A DNA stretch of 20,715 bases, taken from contig CAYOHY010000037.1 of the NCBI GenBank assembly GCA_964403885.1, forward strand, positions 1-20,715. The letters are read 5' to 3'. The position numbers were made by a program, and so were the translations under genes. This DNA comes from CAYOHY01 sp964403885 (lineage in GTDB: Bacteria > Actinomycetota > Coriobacteriia > Anaerosomatales > PHET01). The notes beneath the pieces are model-generated. The model saw only the letters and a list, made by a program, of their open reading frames with translations, was not told where the DNA came from and ran no database searches. Below are positions 6,795-14,059 of the stretch, in pieces (position 1 is the first letter of the stretch; every line of letters begins with the position of its first letter).

Positions 6795-6836
6795 GCTTGT
6801 CAGGCGCACCATCGCCGCCGATGAAGGGTGCGCCCC

Positions 6837-7745
6837 ATGACCGCGAACGCCGCTTGCAGCTCCAAAGCCAATGAACGCCTCGTGCTCACCAGCCACCCGT
6901 GCTTCTCGGAGGCGGCGCATCGCAGCGGGGGGCGCATCCACCTGCCGGTCGCGCCGGAGTGCAACGTGCAGTGCGGCTACTGCGTGCGCAAGTTCGACTG
7001 CGTGAACGAGTCCCGACCCGGTGTCGCGAGCGTGGTCCTGTCTCCCGAGGAGGCCATCGAGCGCGTGGAGGCCGTCATCGAGCGCACCGGCGACATCGCG
7101 GCCATCGGCATCGCGGGACCGGGCGATCCGCTCGCCAACGAGGCGACCTTCGCCACCCTCGATCTCGTGCGCCGCCGCTATCCCGACCGCATCGGCTGTG
7201 TGTCGACCAACGGCCTCGCACTGCCCGACCGCGTCGCAGATCTCGTGGCGGCAGGGGTCCGCTCGGTGACGGTGACCATCAACGCCGTCATGCCCGAGAC
7301 CGCCGCCGAGGTCTACCTGTGGGTCACCGGGCCTGACGGGGAGCGCCTGCGCGGCATCGAGGCCGGCCGCCACATCGTCGATCGGCAGTGGGAGGGGCTG
7401 CGCCGAGCCGTGGCCGCAGGGCTCGTGGTGAAGGTGAACTCGGTGCTCATCCCGGGCGTCAACGACCTCGAGCTGCCCGCGATCGCACACCTCGCCTCCG
7501 AGTACGGAGCCCACAAGCACAACATCTTGCCGCTCATCCCACAGAACAAGTTCCGAGACGCGACGCCGCCCACGCCCGCACAGATCCACGAGGCGCGAGC
7601 CGCTTGTGGCGAGTACCTGTCGCAGATGACCCACTGCAAGCAGTGCCGCGCCGATGCGTGCGGGCTCATCGGCAAGGACCGCGACATGGAGACCGAGACG
7701 CTCATGGCACGTCTGGGTGACGTCTACGAAGACTGCATCGTCTAG
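6837..7745 (+). CDS. nifB: Radical SAM FeMo-cofactor biosynthesis protein NifB (stand-alone)
   Basis: This 302-residue radical SAM enzyme builds NifB-co, the [8Fe-9S-C] precursor of FeMo-cofactor, by inserting a carbide from SAM. Visible signatures are HPCFSEAAH (residues 20-28), the radical SAM triad Cys42-Cys46-Cys49 in ECNVQCGYC, FDCVNESRPGV, GIAGPGDPLAN and the C-terminal HCKQCRADACGLIGKD that holds an auxiliary cluster. It stops right after the radical SAM part and lacks the C-terminal NifX-like domain found in many bacterial NifBs, so it is the short form common in archaea and some anaerobes; NifX is encoded separately at 3026. ATG 6837 is chosen over the in-frame GTG 6828 because GAAGGG lies 8 bases before it. 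It has its own sigma-54 promoter and is followed by modA after 30 bases. Confidence 0.95.
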   Translation: MTANAACSSKANERLVLTSHPCFSEAAHRSGGRIHLPVAPECNVQCGYCVRKFDCVNESRPGVASVVLSPEEAIERVEAVIERTGDIAAIGIAGPGDPLANEATFATLDLVRRRYPDRIGCVSTNGLALPDRVADLVAAGVRSVTVTINAVMPETAAEVYLWVTGPDGERLRGIEAGRHIVDRQWEGLRRAVAAGLVVKVNSVLIPGVNDLELPAIAHLASEYGAHKHNILPLIPQNKFRDATPPTPAQIHEARAACGEYLSQMTHCKQCRADACGLIGKDRDMETETLMARLGDVYEDCIV

Positions 7746-7775
7746 CCCGCGTCCGATGCGATCCGAGGAGCCCGC

Positions 7776-8588
7776 ATGACCCGCAACCGCTCACATCGCC
7801 CGGTCCTTCGCCTCGCGCTCGCCGTGGTGGCAGCCTCGCTGCTCGCGGGGTGTGCCACGCCGGTCACGGACTCGCCGGCGACCGGGTCCGCACCACCCGA
7901 GCTGCGCGTCTCGGCGGCGTCGTCGCTCAAGCGCGTCCTCGAGCACACCGCGCCCGCGTTCGAGCGCGACCACGGGGTGAGGCTCGTGTTCAACTTCGGT
8001 GCATCGGGCGTGCTGGAGAAGCAGATCGAGGCAGGAGCGCCCGCCGACGTGTTCGCCTCGGCGAGCCCCACTCAGATCGCATCGCTTGAGGAGCAGGGGC
8101 TCGTCTCGCCCTCGGGGGCCGTCACGTTCGCGCGCAACGACCTCGTGGTGTTCGTGCCCCTCGACAACCGCGCAGGCATCAGCGGCCCGGACGATCTCGA
8201 GAAGGCCGCACGGCTCGTCACCGGCAACCCTGACACCGCTCCGCACGGGGCCAAGGCCCGCGAGTGGCTCAAGGCGCGCGGCATGTGGGACACCCTCAAG
8301 CCACGCTTCGTCTTCGCCGAGAACGCCGCCCAGACGCTCGACTACGTCGCGAGAGGCGAGGTCGAGGCGGGTCTCGGATTCGCGAGCGAGGCCAACGGCA
8401 GCGAGCGGGTGCGGGTGGTCTACACCGTGCCCGCCGATGAGATCGCGCCCGCCGAGTACGTCGCAGCGCCCCTCACGTCGACCAGCCGTGCCAAGCTAGC
8501 GGCGGCCTACGTCGCCTACCTGCGCTCGTCGGCGACCCAGGCGGCCCTGACCCGTGCCGGCTTCCTGCCGGCGCCCGCCGCACCGTGA
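7776..8588 (+). CDS. modA: Molybdate ABC transporter substrate-binding lipoprotein
   Basis: This is a 270-residue lipoprotein that binds molybdate outside the membrane. The N-terminus has basic residues, a hydrophobic stretch and the lipobox LLAGC with the lipidated cysteine at residue 26. The ModA signatures follow: RVSAASSLKRVLE, FGASGVLEKQIEAGAPADVFASAS, GNPDTAPHGAKAREWL and AENAAQTLDYVARGEVEAGLGFAS. The lipid anchor replaces a free periplasmic form, as expected for a Gram-positive or monoderm-like envelope, though lipoprotein ModAs also occur elsewhere. A GAGGAG-like site precedes the ATG. Its stop overlaps the modB start (GTGA). The location behind nifB suggests that molybdenum uptake is induced along with nitrogen fixation. 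Tungstate specificity cannot be excluded from sequence. Confidence 0.93.
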   Translation: MTRNRSHRPVLRLALAVVAASLLAGCATPVTDSPATGSAPPELRVSAASSLKRVLEHTAPAFERDHGVRLVFNFGASGVLEKQIEAGAPADVFASASPTQIASLEEQGLVSPSGAVTFARNDLVVFVPLDNRAGISGPDDLEKAARLVTGNPDTAPHGAKAREWLKARGMWDTLKPRFVFAENAAQTLDYVARGEVEAGLGFASEANGSERVRVVYTVPADEIAPAEYVAAPLTSTSRAKLAAAYVAYLRSSATQAALTRAGFLPAPAAP

Positions 8589-9274
8589 TCGCGGTGAGCC
8601 ACCTCGACGCCATCGGCTTCCCCTTGCGGCTGTCGCTGCTGGTCGCCGCGTGCGCGACGCTTCTCGTCGCGGTGGTGGGGCTGCCGCTCGCGTACCTGCT
8701 CGCCACGCGCGAGTTCCGAGGCAAGACCGCACTCGACGTGGCGCTGACCCTGCCGCTCGTGCTGCCGCCCGTCGTGACCGGCTACTACCTGCTGGTGCTC
8801 GTCGGCCGAAACGGCGCGCTGGGCGCGCTCGCTCGCGTCCTCGGCCTGCCGGCACCTCAGCTCACCTTCACGTGGGGTGCGGCGGTGCTCGCCGCGTTCG
8901 CGGTGGCGTTGCCGTTCACCGTGAAGACGGCTCGCGCTGCGTTCGAGAGCGTCGACCGCGGGCTGATCGCCACCAGTGCGACGCTCGGCCGAGGAGAGCT
9001 CGCGACCGCCGTGCTGGTCACCGTGCCGCTCGCGTCGCGTGGGGTCGCAGCCGGGCTCGTGCTCTCCTTCGCGCGGGCCCTGGGGGAGTTCGGCGCCACG
9101 GTGATGGTGGCCGGCAACATCCCGGGCCGCACCACCACCATGCCGCTCGAGATCTACAACGCCGTGGTGGTGGGGGACTGGCGCTCAGCCGGCGCGTTGG
9201 TCGCGCTGTTCACGGCGGTGTCGGCGGCGTTCCTGTTCGCGGCCACCGCCCTGACCAAGAAGGTGACCTGGTGA
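8585..9274 (+). CDS. modB: Molybdate ABC transporter permease
   Basis: The 229-residue membrane protein has about five to six hydrophobic segments and belongs to the ModB/CysTW-type permeases. The cytoplasmic coupling (EAA-type) loop reads RALGEFGATVMVAGNIPGRTTTMPLEIYNAV, which is nearly diagnostic for ModB. The start is a GTG overlapping the modA stop, and the stop overlaps the modC GTG start, so the three are translationally coupled. It would form the homodimeric channel for molybdate. Confidence 0.93.
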   Translation: MIAVSHLDAIGFPLRLSLLVAACATLLVAVVGLPLAYLLATREFRGKTALDVALTLPLVLPPVVTGYYLLVLVGRNGALGALARVLGLPAPQLTFTWGAAVLAAFAVALPFTVKTARAAFESVDRGLIATSATLGRGELATAVLVTVPLASRGVAAGLVLSFARALGEFGATVMVAGNIPGRTTTMPLEIYNAVVVGDWRSAGALVALFTAVSAAFLFAATALTKKVTW

Positions 9275-10050
9275 GCGCGGGCGGCATCGACGCCGGGTTC
9301 GCCCTGCGCGCGACGCTGAGCCTGCCGGGCTTCGAGCTCGACACCGGCTGGCGCTCACCGGCCGGCTTCACGGTGCTGTTCGGCTACTCGGGGTCCGGCA
9401 AGTCGCTCACGCTCTCCCTGCTCACCGGCACCGCCCGCCCGGACGTCGGCCGCGTGACCCTGGGAGACGAGGTGCTCTGCGACACCGCGGCCGGCGTGTT
9501 CGTGCCGCCCCAACGGCGCGGCTTCGGCTACGTCTCGCAGGCCTGCGAACTGTTCCCGCACCTGAGCGTGCGCGGCAACGTCGCCTTCGGCCTGCACCGG
9601 CTTGGCCGTGCCCAGCGTGCCGAGCGGGTCGACGAGCTCATCACCTCCTTCGGCCTCGAAGCGCTCGCCGACAAGCGCCCGCGCGAGCTGTCGGGCGGCC
9701 AGCGTCAGCGTGCCGCACTTGCCCGCGCGCTCGCGCCCCGACCGCGCGCGCTGCTGCTCGATGAACCGCTGTCGGCGCTCGACCTGCCGGTGCGCGCCGA
9801 GATGCGGGAGCTGCTCAAGGACGTGCAGCGACGCATGGGGATCCCCGTGGTGATGGTGACCCACGACCTGTACGAGGCCGCGCTGCTGGCGGATTCGCTC
9901 GTGGTCTACGCGGGTAATGGTGTGGTGCAGACCGGGTCGCCCGCCCAGCTGGTGGCCGACCCGGGAACGCCGGAGATTCGCCGCTTGCTGCACTCGATGG
10001 AACTGCCGTCCTCGGTGCTGTCACCGAGGGCGCTCGGCGATGCGGCGTGA
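9271..10050 (+). CDS. modC: Molybdate ABC transporter ATPase lacking the Mop domain
   Basis: This 259-residue ABC ATPase drives ModAB import. The Walker A motif GYSGSGKS is at residues 38-45, the ABC signature is LSGGQRQRAALARAL, Walker B is ALLLDEPLSALD, and the switch histidine is in VTHDLYEAALLADS. The protein ends about 25 residues after PAQLVADPGTPEIRRLL and therefore lacks the C-terminal TOBE/Mop regulatory domain of the roughly 350-residue E. coli-type ModC. A free molbindin is encoded 23 bases downstream and may stand in for that domain. The GTG start overlaps the modB stop. Confidence 0.92.
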   Translation: MSAGGIDAGFALRATLSLPGFELDTGWRSPAGFTVLFGYSGSGKSLTLSLLTGTARPDVGRVTLGDEVLCDTAAGVFVPPQRRGFGYVSQACELFPHLSVRGNVAFGLHRLGRAQRAERVDELITSFGLEALADKRPRELSGGQRQRAALARALAPRPRALLLDEPLSALDLPVRAEMRELLKDVQRRMGIPVVMVTHDLYEAALLADSLVVYAGNGVVQTGSPAQLVADPGTPEIRRLLHSMELPSSVLSPRALGDAA

Positions 10051-10073
10051 CGCGCCGCGAGAAGGGACTACCC

Positions 10074-10280
10074 ATGAAGCTCTCAGCACGCAATCAGCTC
10101 ACCGGGACCGTGGTATCGGTCACGCGCGGACCGGTCACGGCACTCGTGAAGGTGGACGTTGGCGGCCAGCACGTCTCGGCCACGTTGACCACAGAGGCCG
10201 CCGATGAGCTTGGACTGGTCGAGGGCAAAGAGGTGACCGCCATCTTCAAGGCGTCCTCGGTATTGCTGGGCGTCGAGTAG
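10074..10280 (+). CDS. mop: Molbindin (free Mop/TOBE domain protein)
   Basis: This is a 68-residue molybdenum-pterin-binding-type protein made of one Mop domain: MKLSARNQLTGTVVSVTRGPV, the central VGGQHVSATLTTEAADELGL and the ending VTAIFKASSVLLGVE match the family closely. Free molbindins assemble into hexamers that bind several molybdate ions and act as an intracellular molybdate store or buffer. The ATG at 10074 has a GAAGGGA site 7 bases upstream; a GTG at 10047 overlapping modC would add a non-conserved N-terminus. As the last of the mod genes it likely complements the domain missing from ModC and buffers molybdate for FeMo-cofactor synthesis. Confidence 0.93.
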   Translation: MKLSARNQLTGTVVSVTRGPVTALVKVDVGGQHVSATLTTEAADELGLVEGKEVTAIFKASSVLLGVE

Positions 10281-10340
10281 CGCGAGGCCTGCGGCGCATC
10301 TGGTAGGCTCGGAACTGACCCCGTGTGAAGGAGCCCAGCC

Positions 10341-10823
10341 GTGACCTACCACCTGCGCCGCACCGACCGACAGATCACCGATGAGGCCGCGATCGAGCGC
10401 ATCCTGAAGCAGGGTCGCTTCACCACCATCGCCTTGACCGGGGCCGACGGCCCCTACGCCGTGACGCTCAGCTACGGGTACGACGCCGACGCATCGCGGC
10501 TCTACTTCCACGTCGCTCACGAGGGCCGCAAGCTCGCCATGATCGCCGAGGACTCTCGCGCGTGCGCCACCATCGTCCTCGACCACGGCTACACGACCGG
10601 CGAGTGTGAGCACCCGTTCGAGTCCGTCGTGATGTTCGGCCGCATGCGCATCGTCACGGACGCCGATGAGAAGCTGCGCGCCATCCGCACGCTCGTGAAC
10701 CACCTTGAGGCCGAGCCGCAGGGCTACTGGGACTCGCGCTCCTGGCAGATCGAGGACCGTATCGGCGGCTTCACGGCGCTTGCGTTCGAGATCGACGAGC
10801 TCACGGCCAAGCAGGGCAAGTAG
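10341..10823 (+). CDS. Pyridoxamine 5'-phosphate oxidase-like flavin-binding protein (NimA-like)
   Basis: This 160-residue split beta-barrel protein of the PNPOx-like/NimA group has RRTDRQITDEAAIERILKQGRF near the N-terminus, the core GPYAVTLSYGYDADASRLYFHVAHEGRKLAMI, and HPFESVVMFGRMRIV. Members bind FMN or related flavins, or haem, as dimers and include reductases of nitroimidazoles, but most have unknown substrates, and none is claimed here. The start is GTG 10341, with GAAGGAG 7 bases upstream. It lies 60 bases after mop, so it could be read from the nifB-mod promoter or from its own. The 60-base gap shows no convincing terminator; TGGTAGGCT at 10301 is a possible extended -10 without a recognisable -35. 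It converges on the next gene with only 3 bases between stops. Confidence 0.85.
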   Translation: MTYHLRRTDRQITDEAAIERILKQGRFTTIALTGADGPYAVTLSYGYDADASRLYFHVAHEGRKLAMIAEDSRACATIVLDHGYTTGECEHPFESVVMFGRMRIVTDADEKLRAIRTLVNHLEAEPQGYWDSRSWQIEDRIGGFTALAFEIDELTAKQGK

Positions 10824-10826
10824 CGC

Positions 10827-11525
10827 CTACGGCACGATGGTGACCGGCGTGCCCATGGGCAGCGCCACGAACAGCTCCTCGGCGTCGGGGTCATCGAGGG
10901 CGATGCATCCCTGCGTCCAGTCGCCTCGTGTCGCGCCCGCGCCGTGGATCATGATCTCGCCACCCAGTCTGGTCTTCCAGGGCGGTCGCTCCATGCGGTG
11001 GAGCGCGGTGACGATCGCCCGGTGGTCGCGCTTGGTGATGATGCCCTCGGCGAGGCCTCGGTCCGCGTCCTCCTCGGCCGGATAGGACAGTCCCAAGGAG
11101 CGGTGGAACTTCGACGCGGCGTTCTTCGAGCAGATGTAGAAGTCGCCCTCAGGCGTGCGACCGTCGCCTTCGCGCTCCTTGTCGCCCACCGGGTTCGTGC
11201 CCAGCGCGATCCGGTAGCGCTTCACCGCGACTCCGTCCGAGAACACCGTGAGGCGCCGCAGGTCCTTCTCCACGAGGACGCGAGGGTCCACGAGTATCTC
11301 GGGCAGGGGTGTGGCGTCTGTCGAAACCTGGCGCGTGGGTGCAGGTGGCGTGGAGACGGGAGCCGGTGTGGGGTCGTCGGCGTTGACCGAGGGCTGGCGG
11401 GCCTCTCGTGGGGCGGCCTTGCCCAGGCGGCCTGCGAGTCCGATCACCGCGGCCACCGACATCAGCAGCACCATCCATGCAGCGATCCGTCGCACAGCGC
11501 CCCCGTTCGATGATGCGCCGAGCAT
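10827..11525 (-). CDS. L,D-transpeptidase (YkuD domain), membrane-anchored
   Basis: The 232-residue protein has an N-terminal hydrophobic segment (WMVLLMSVAAVIGLAG), then a Pro/Thr-rich linker and a YkuD catalytic domain. The domain shows LVEKDLRRLTVFSDGVAVKRYRIALG, TPEGDFYICSKN, and the catalytic IMIHGAGATRGDWTQGCIALDD, with His194 and Cys207 as the likely active-site pair. The DWTQGCIAL form is that of the YafK/DpaA-like subgroup rather than the SHGCIRL form. Such enzymes form or cut 3-3 peptidoglycan or lipoprotein cross-links outside the membrane. The start is uncertain: ATG 11525 has no clear ribosome binding site, while GTG 11495 follows a GGGGG run. The gene begins 43 bases after the nifA stop on the same strand, so it may be co-transcribed with nifA, although no functional link is obvious. 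Confidence 0.82.
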   Translation of the reverse strand: MLGASSNGGAVRRIAAWMVLLMSVAAVIGLAGRLGKAAPREARQPSVNADDPTPAPVSTPPAPTRQVSTDATPLPEILVDPRVLVEKDLRRLTVFSDGVAVKRYRIALGTNPVGDKEREGDGRTPEGDFYICSKNAASKFHRSLGLSYPAEEDADRGLAEGIITKRDHRAIVTALHRMERPPWKTRLGGEIMIHGAGATRGDWTQGCIALDDPDAEELFVALPMGTPVTIVP

Positions 11526-11568
11526 ACGACGACCGGGCCGAGTCCGTACACCGGCCTCACGCAAGAGC

Positions 11569-13122
11569 TCAGCCCTCGATGTCGTACTTGCGCATCTTGT
11601 AGCCCAGCTGCCGCGGCGTGATGCCAAGCTCGCGGGCGGCGCGGGCCTGGACGTGCGCGTGTGTGCGCAGTGCGGCGAGGATGCGCCGACGCTCGAGGGC
11701 CTCGACCTCGTCGTCGAGCGACATCCCGGGGCGGGCGAGGCTGCCGGGTTCGGCCGGCAGGTCGTGCATGAGCAGGTGCATGGGCAGGTCGCCGGGTTCG
11801 ATCACGTCGCCTTCCGCGAGTACCACCAGCCGCTGCACGGTGTTCTCGAGCTCACGGATGTTGCCCGGCCACGGGTAGCGCATGAGCAGGCGCATCGTCT
11901 CGGTGCCCAGAGACACCGGATGAGCGCTCGCCCGCGCGAACCGGTCCAAGAAGTGCTCGATGAGCAGCGCGACGTCGGAGCCGCGTTCCCGCAGCGGCGG
12001 CAAGAAGACCGGCACCACGTTGAGCCGCCAGTACAGGTCCTCGCGAAACTCGCCCGCGCGGACCATCGCCTCCAGGTCCCGGTTGGTCGCCGAGACGATC
12101 CGGGCGTCGGTGGTGAGCGTCTTGGTGCCGCCCAGCCGCTCGAAGGTGCGCTCCTGCAAGACCCGAAGCAGCTTCGCCTGCAGGGCGGGGGAGACGTCAC
12201 CCACCTCGTCGAGAAAGATCGTGCCGCCGCGCGCGAGCTCGAAGCGCCCCTGCTTGCTCGCGACCGCCCCGGTGAAGGCGCCCTTCTCGTAGCCGAACAG
12301 CTCGGCCTCGAGGAGGTTCTCCGGCAACGCCGCGCAGTTGATGGCGATGAACGGCCCCTTGGGTCGAAGCCCCTGATAGTGCAGGGCGTGGGCGATCAGC
12401 TCCTTGCCGGTGCCCGACTCGCCGCGCAGCAGCACCGTCGCACTGCTGCGCGCCACCTTGGTGACCATCCGGAAGACCTCTTGCATGGCGTCGGAGTCGC
12501 CGATGATGTTGGGCAGCGAGTAGCGCGCCCTCAGCTCGTCGCGTGCGCGCTCCTTGCTCTCGACCTCATGGCGGTACGTCCAGTAGAGCCTGACCGCATG
12601 CGCGATCACCGAGGCGGTCACCTCGAGCACGCGCACGTCCTCGTCGAGCGACACGTCCTCCTCGTCAAAGACCCGGTCGGCGCACAGCACGCCGAAGATC
12701 TCTCCGCGCAGCTTGATGGGCACGGCGAGAAACGCGATGTCGGCTCGGTGCGGCCGGGATTGGGTGCGGTTGAGGAACAGCGGCTCGTCGGCGATCGTGG
12801 GCACGACCATCGGCTCGCCGCCCGCCACCACGCGCCCCACCACACCCTCGCCCGCCCGGTAGACGCCTCGGGCGATCGCGGCGCGGCTCATGCCATGCGC
12901 GGCGGCGATGCGGATGTCTTTGGTGTCGGGGTGCATGAGTGCCACGAACGCCCTGTTCAGGCCCAGCCTCGTGGACAGGATCCGCATCGCGCGCCGCAGG
13001 TTCCGGTCGAGGTCGAAGCTCGACACCATCGTCTGGCTCACCTCGAGCAGTGCGGTGAGCACGTCGGTGCGCTCATCGGCGTGCTCGGCGCACGGGGTCT
13101 CGATGTCGTGTGTGGCAGGCAT
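11569..13122 (-). CDS. nifA: NifA sigma-54-dependent transcriptional activator of nif genes
   Basis: The 517-residue protein has a GAF domain (about 20-180), an AAA+ domain (about 207-440) and a Fis-type DNA-binding helix-turn-helix (about 485-515). Walker A is GESGTGKE (234-241), the sigma-54 contact loop is a perfect GAFTGA (281-286), and Walker B is TIFLDEVG (301-308). The tail ARELGITPRQLGYKMRKYDI is the typical NifA recognition helix. NifA uses ATP hydrolysis to open RpoN promoters at TGT-N10-ACA sites, one of which lies upstream of nifB here. No cysteine-rich interdomain linker of the oxygen-sensitive rhizobial type is seen, and no nifL is present, so signal input is presumably through the GAF domain. 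ATG 13122 is chosen because the frame upstream is not conserved in character; the ribosome binding site is weak. Divergent from the chemosensory operon. Confidence 0.92.
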   Translation of the reverse strand: MPATHDIETPCAEHADERTDVLTALLEVSQTMVSSFDLDRNLRRAMRILSTRLGLNRAFVALMHPDTKDIRIAAAHGMSRAAIARGVYRAGEGVVGRVVAGGEPMVVPTIADEPLFLNRTQSRPHRADIAFLAVPIKLRGEIFGVLCADRVFDEEDVSLDEDVRVLEVTASVIAHAVRLYWTYRHEVESKERARDELRARYSLPNIIGDSDAMQEVFRMVTKVARSSATVLLRGESGTGKELIAHALHYQGLRPKGPFIAINCAALPENLLEAELFGYEKGAFTGAVASKQGRFELARGGTIFLDEVGDVSPALQAKLLRVLQERTFERLGGTKTLTTDARIVSATNRDLEAMVRAGEFREDLYWRLNVVPVFLPPLRERGSDVALLIEHFLDRFARASAHPVSLGTETMRLLMRYPWPGNIRELENTVQRLVVLAEGDVIEPGDLPMHLLMHDLPAEPGSLARPGMSLDDEVEALERRRILAALRTHAHVQARAARELGITPRQLGYKMRKYDIEG

Positions 13123-13201
13123 GCACACCACGTTCCCACGCGCATGTTTCGCCCGAGTGAATCCGCCGTTTCCATACCGTGTTTCCTGCGGCGATGCGTG
13201 T

Positions 13202-13229
13202 TTGAGCGAGCAGGGCGTCGTGCTACGAT
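13202..13229 (+). promoter_or_regulatory. Sigma-70-type promoter of the chemosensory operon
   Basis: TTGAGC (13202-13207), a 16-base spacer and TACGAT (13224-13229) preceded by TG form an extended -10 promoter. The predicted start is near 13236, leaving a leader of about 75 bases before the GTG at 13311. It is in the nifA-DUF4388 divergent gap of 188 bases. No convincing sigma-54 or sigma-70 element for nifA was found in the same gap. Confidence 0.6.
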
Positions 13230-13310
13230 GGGACGACGGGCTCAGACGTCTTGCCACACCATTGCAAGCCCGCGCGTCGTGCAGTGCAAACGCTCGCTTC
13301 AGGAGGTCTC

Positions 13311-14057
13311 GTGGCGCTCGAGGGTAACCTCAAGGACTTCTCGCTTGCCGACATGTTCCGGCTGCTCAGCACCGGCCAGAAGACCGGCACGCTCCACGTG
13401 TCACGCGACGACGCCGACGGACTCGTGTGCTTCCGAGACGGACTGGTCTACTTCGCGAGCTCGGGCGGCGCCGCAGAGCCTGCGGGCAAGCGGCTCGTGC
13501 GTGCCGGGATCATCTCGGAGAAGCAGCTGCGCCAGGCCCAAGGCCTGATGAAGATCCAGAAGCGCGACAAGGCCGATCGCAAGCTCGGCCAGATCCTCGT
13601 CGACGAGGGCTACCTCGAGGCGCCGGTGCTCGAGGACTTCGTACGCGAGCAGGTCTCAGACGCCCTGTTCGACCTCTTGCGTTGGGAAGAGGGCGAGCTG
13701 CGCTTTGAGGCCGATGAGCTCCAGGCCTCCTCCGACATCGGCATCGCGGTCCAGATCGATGCGGCGCTCGCCGACGCGAGCAAGCGACTCGAGCTGTGGA
13801 ACCGCATCCGCGAGAAGATCCCGTCGCTCGACACCCGCTTCGCGATGGCGTCGGGCCCGGGCGTCAAGAACATCGAGATCCACCTCAAGCCGCGCGAGTG
13901 GATGCTGCTGTGCTACCTGCACGGCAGCCGCAGCGTGCGCGAGCTGGTCGAGCTGACCGGCTACAACGACTTCGAGACTGCGCGGACTCTGTACGGCATG
14001 TACGCGGGCGGTCTGATCGAGAAGGTCGGGCCGGCCGGAGAGCCGCTCGGCGACTAG
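13311..14057 (+). CDS. DUF4388 (PATAN-type) domain protein
   Basis: This 248-residue protein begins with a DUF4388/PATAN domain: ALEGNLKDFSLADMFRLLSTGQKTGTLHVS and GLVCFRDGLVYFASSGG are the standard repeats of the family. It continues with GKRLVRAGIISEKQLRQA, a segment reminiscent of MshEN-type helical repeats, then KLGQILVDEGYLEAPVLEDFVREQVSDALFDLLRWEEGEL and a winged-helix-like C-terminal part (LKPREWMLLCYLHGSRSVRELVELTGYNDFETARTLYGMY). DUF4388 proteins are common in gliding and pilus-bearing bacteria, where they are linked to signalling through Ras-like GTPases or chemosensory systems. Biochemical function is unknown. The GTG at 13311 has a strong AGGAGG site 5 bases upstream. It is the first gene of the chemosensory operon and ends 2 bases before the cheR start. 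Confidence 0.85.
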   Translation: MALEGNLKDFSLADMFRLLSTGQKTGTLHVSRDDADGLVCFRDGLVYFASSGGAAEPAGKRLVRAGIISEKQLRQAQGLMKIQKRDKADRKLGQILVDEGYLEAPVLEDFVREQVSDALFDLLRWEEGELRFEADELQASSDIGIAVQIDAALADASKRLELWNRIREKIPSLDTRFAMASGPGVKNIEIHLKPREWMLLCYLHGSRSVRELVELTGYNDFETARTLYGMYAGGLIEKVGPAGEPLGD

Positions 14058-14059
14058 CC

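Noticed and set aside
11248..13548. A 766-codon open frame on the plus strand opposite the transpeptidase and nifA
   Set aside because: It is antisense to well-supported genes and runs across their boundaries. Its low-complexity Arg/His/Gly composition is typical of third-position GC shadowing.
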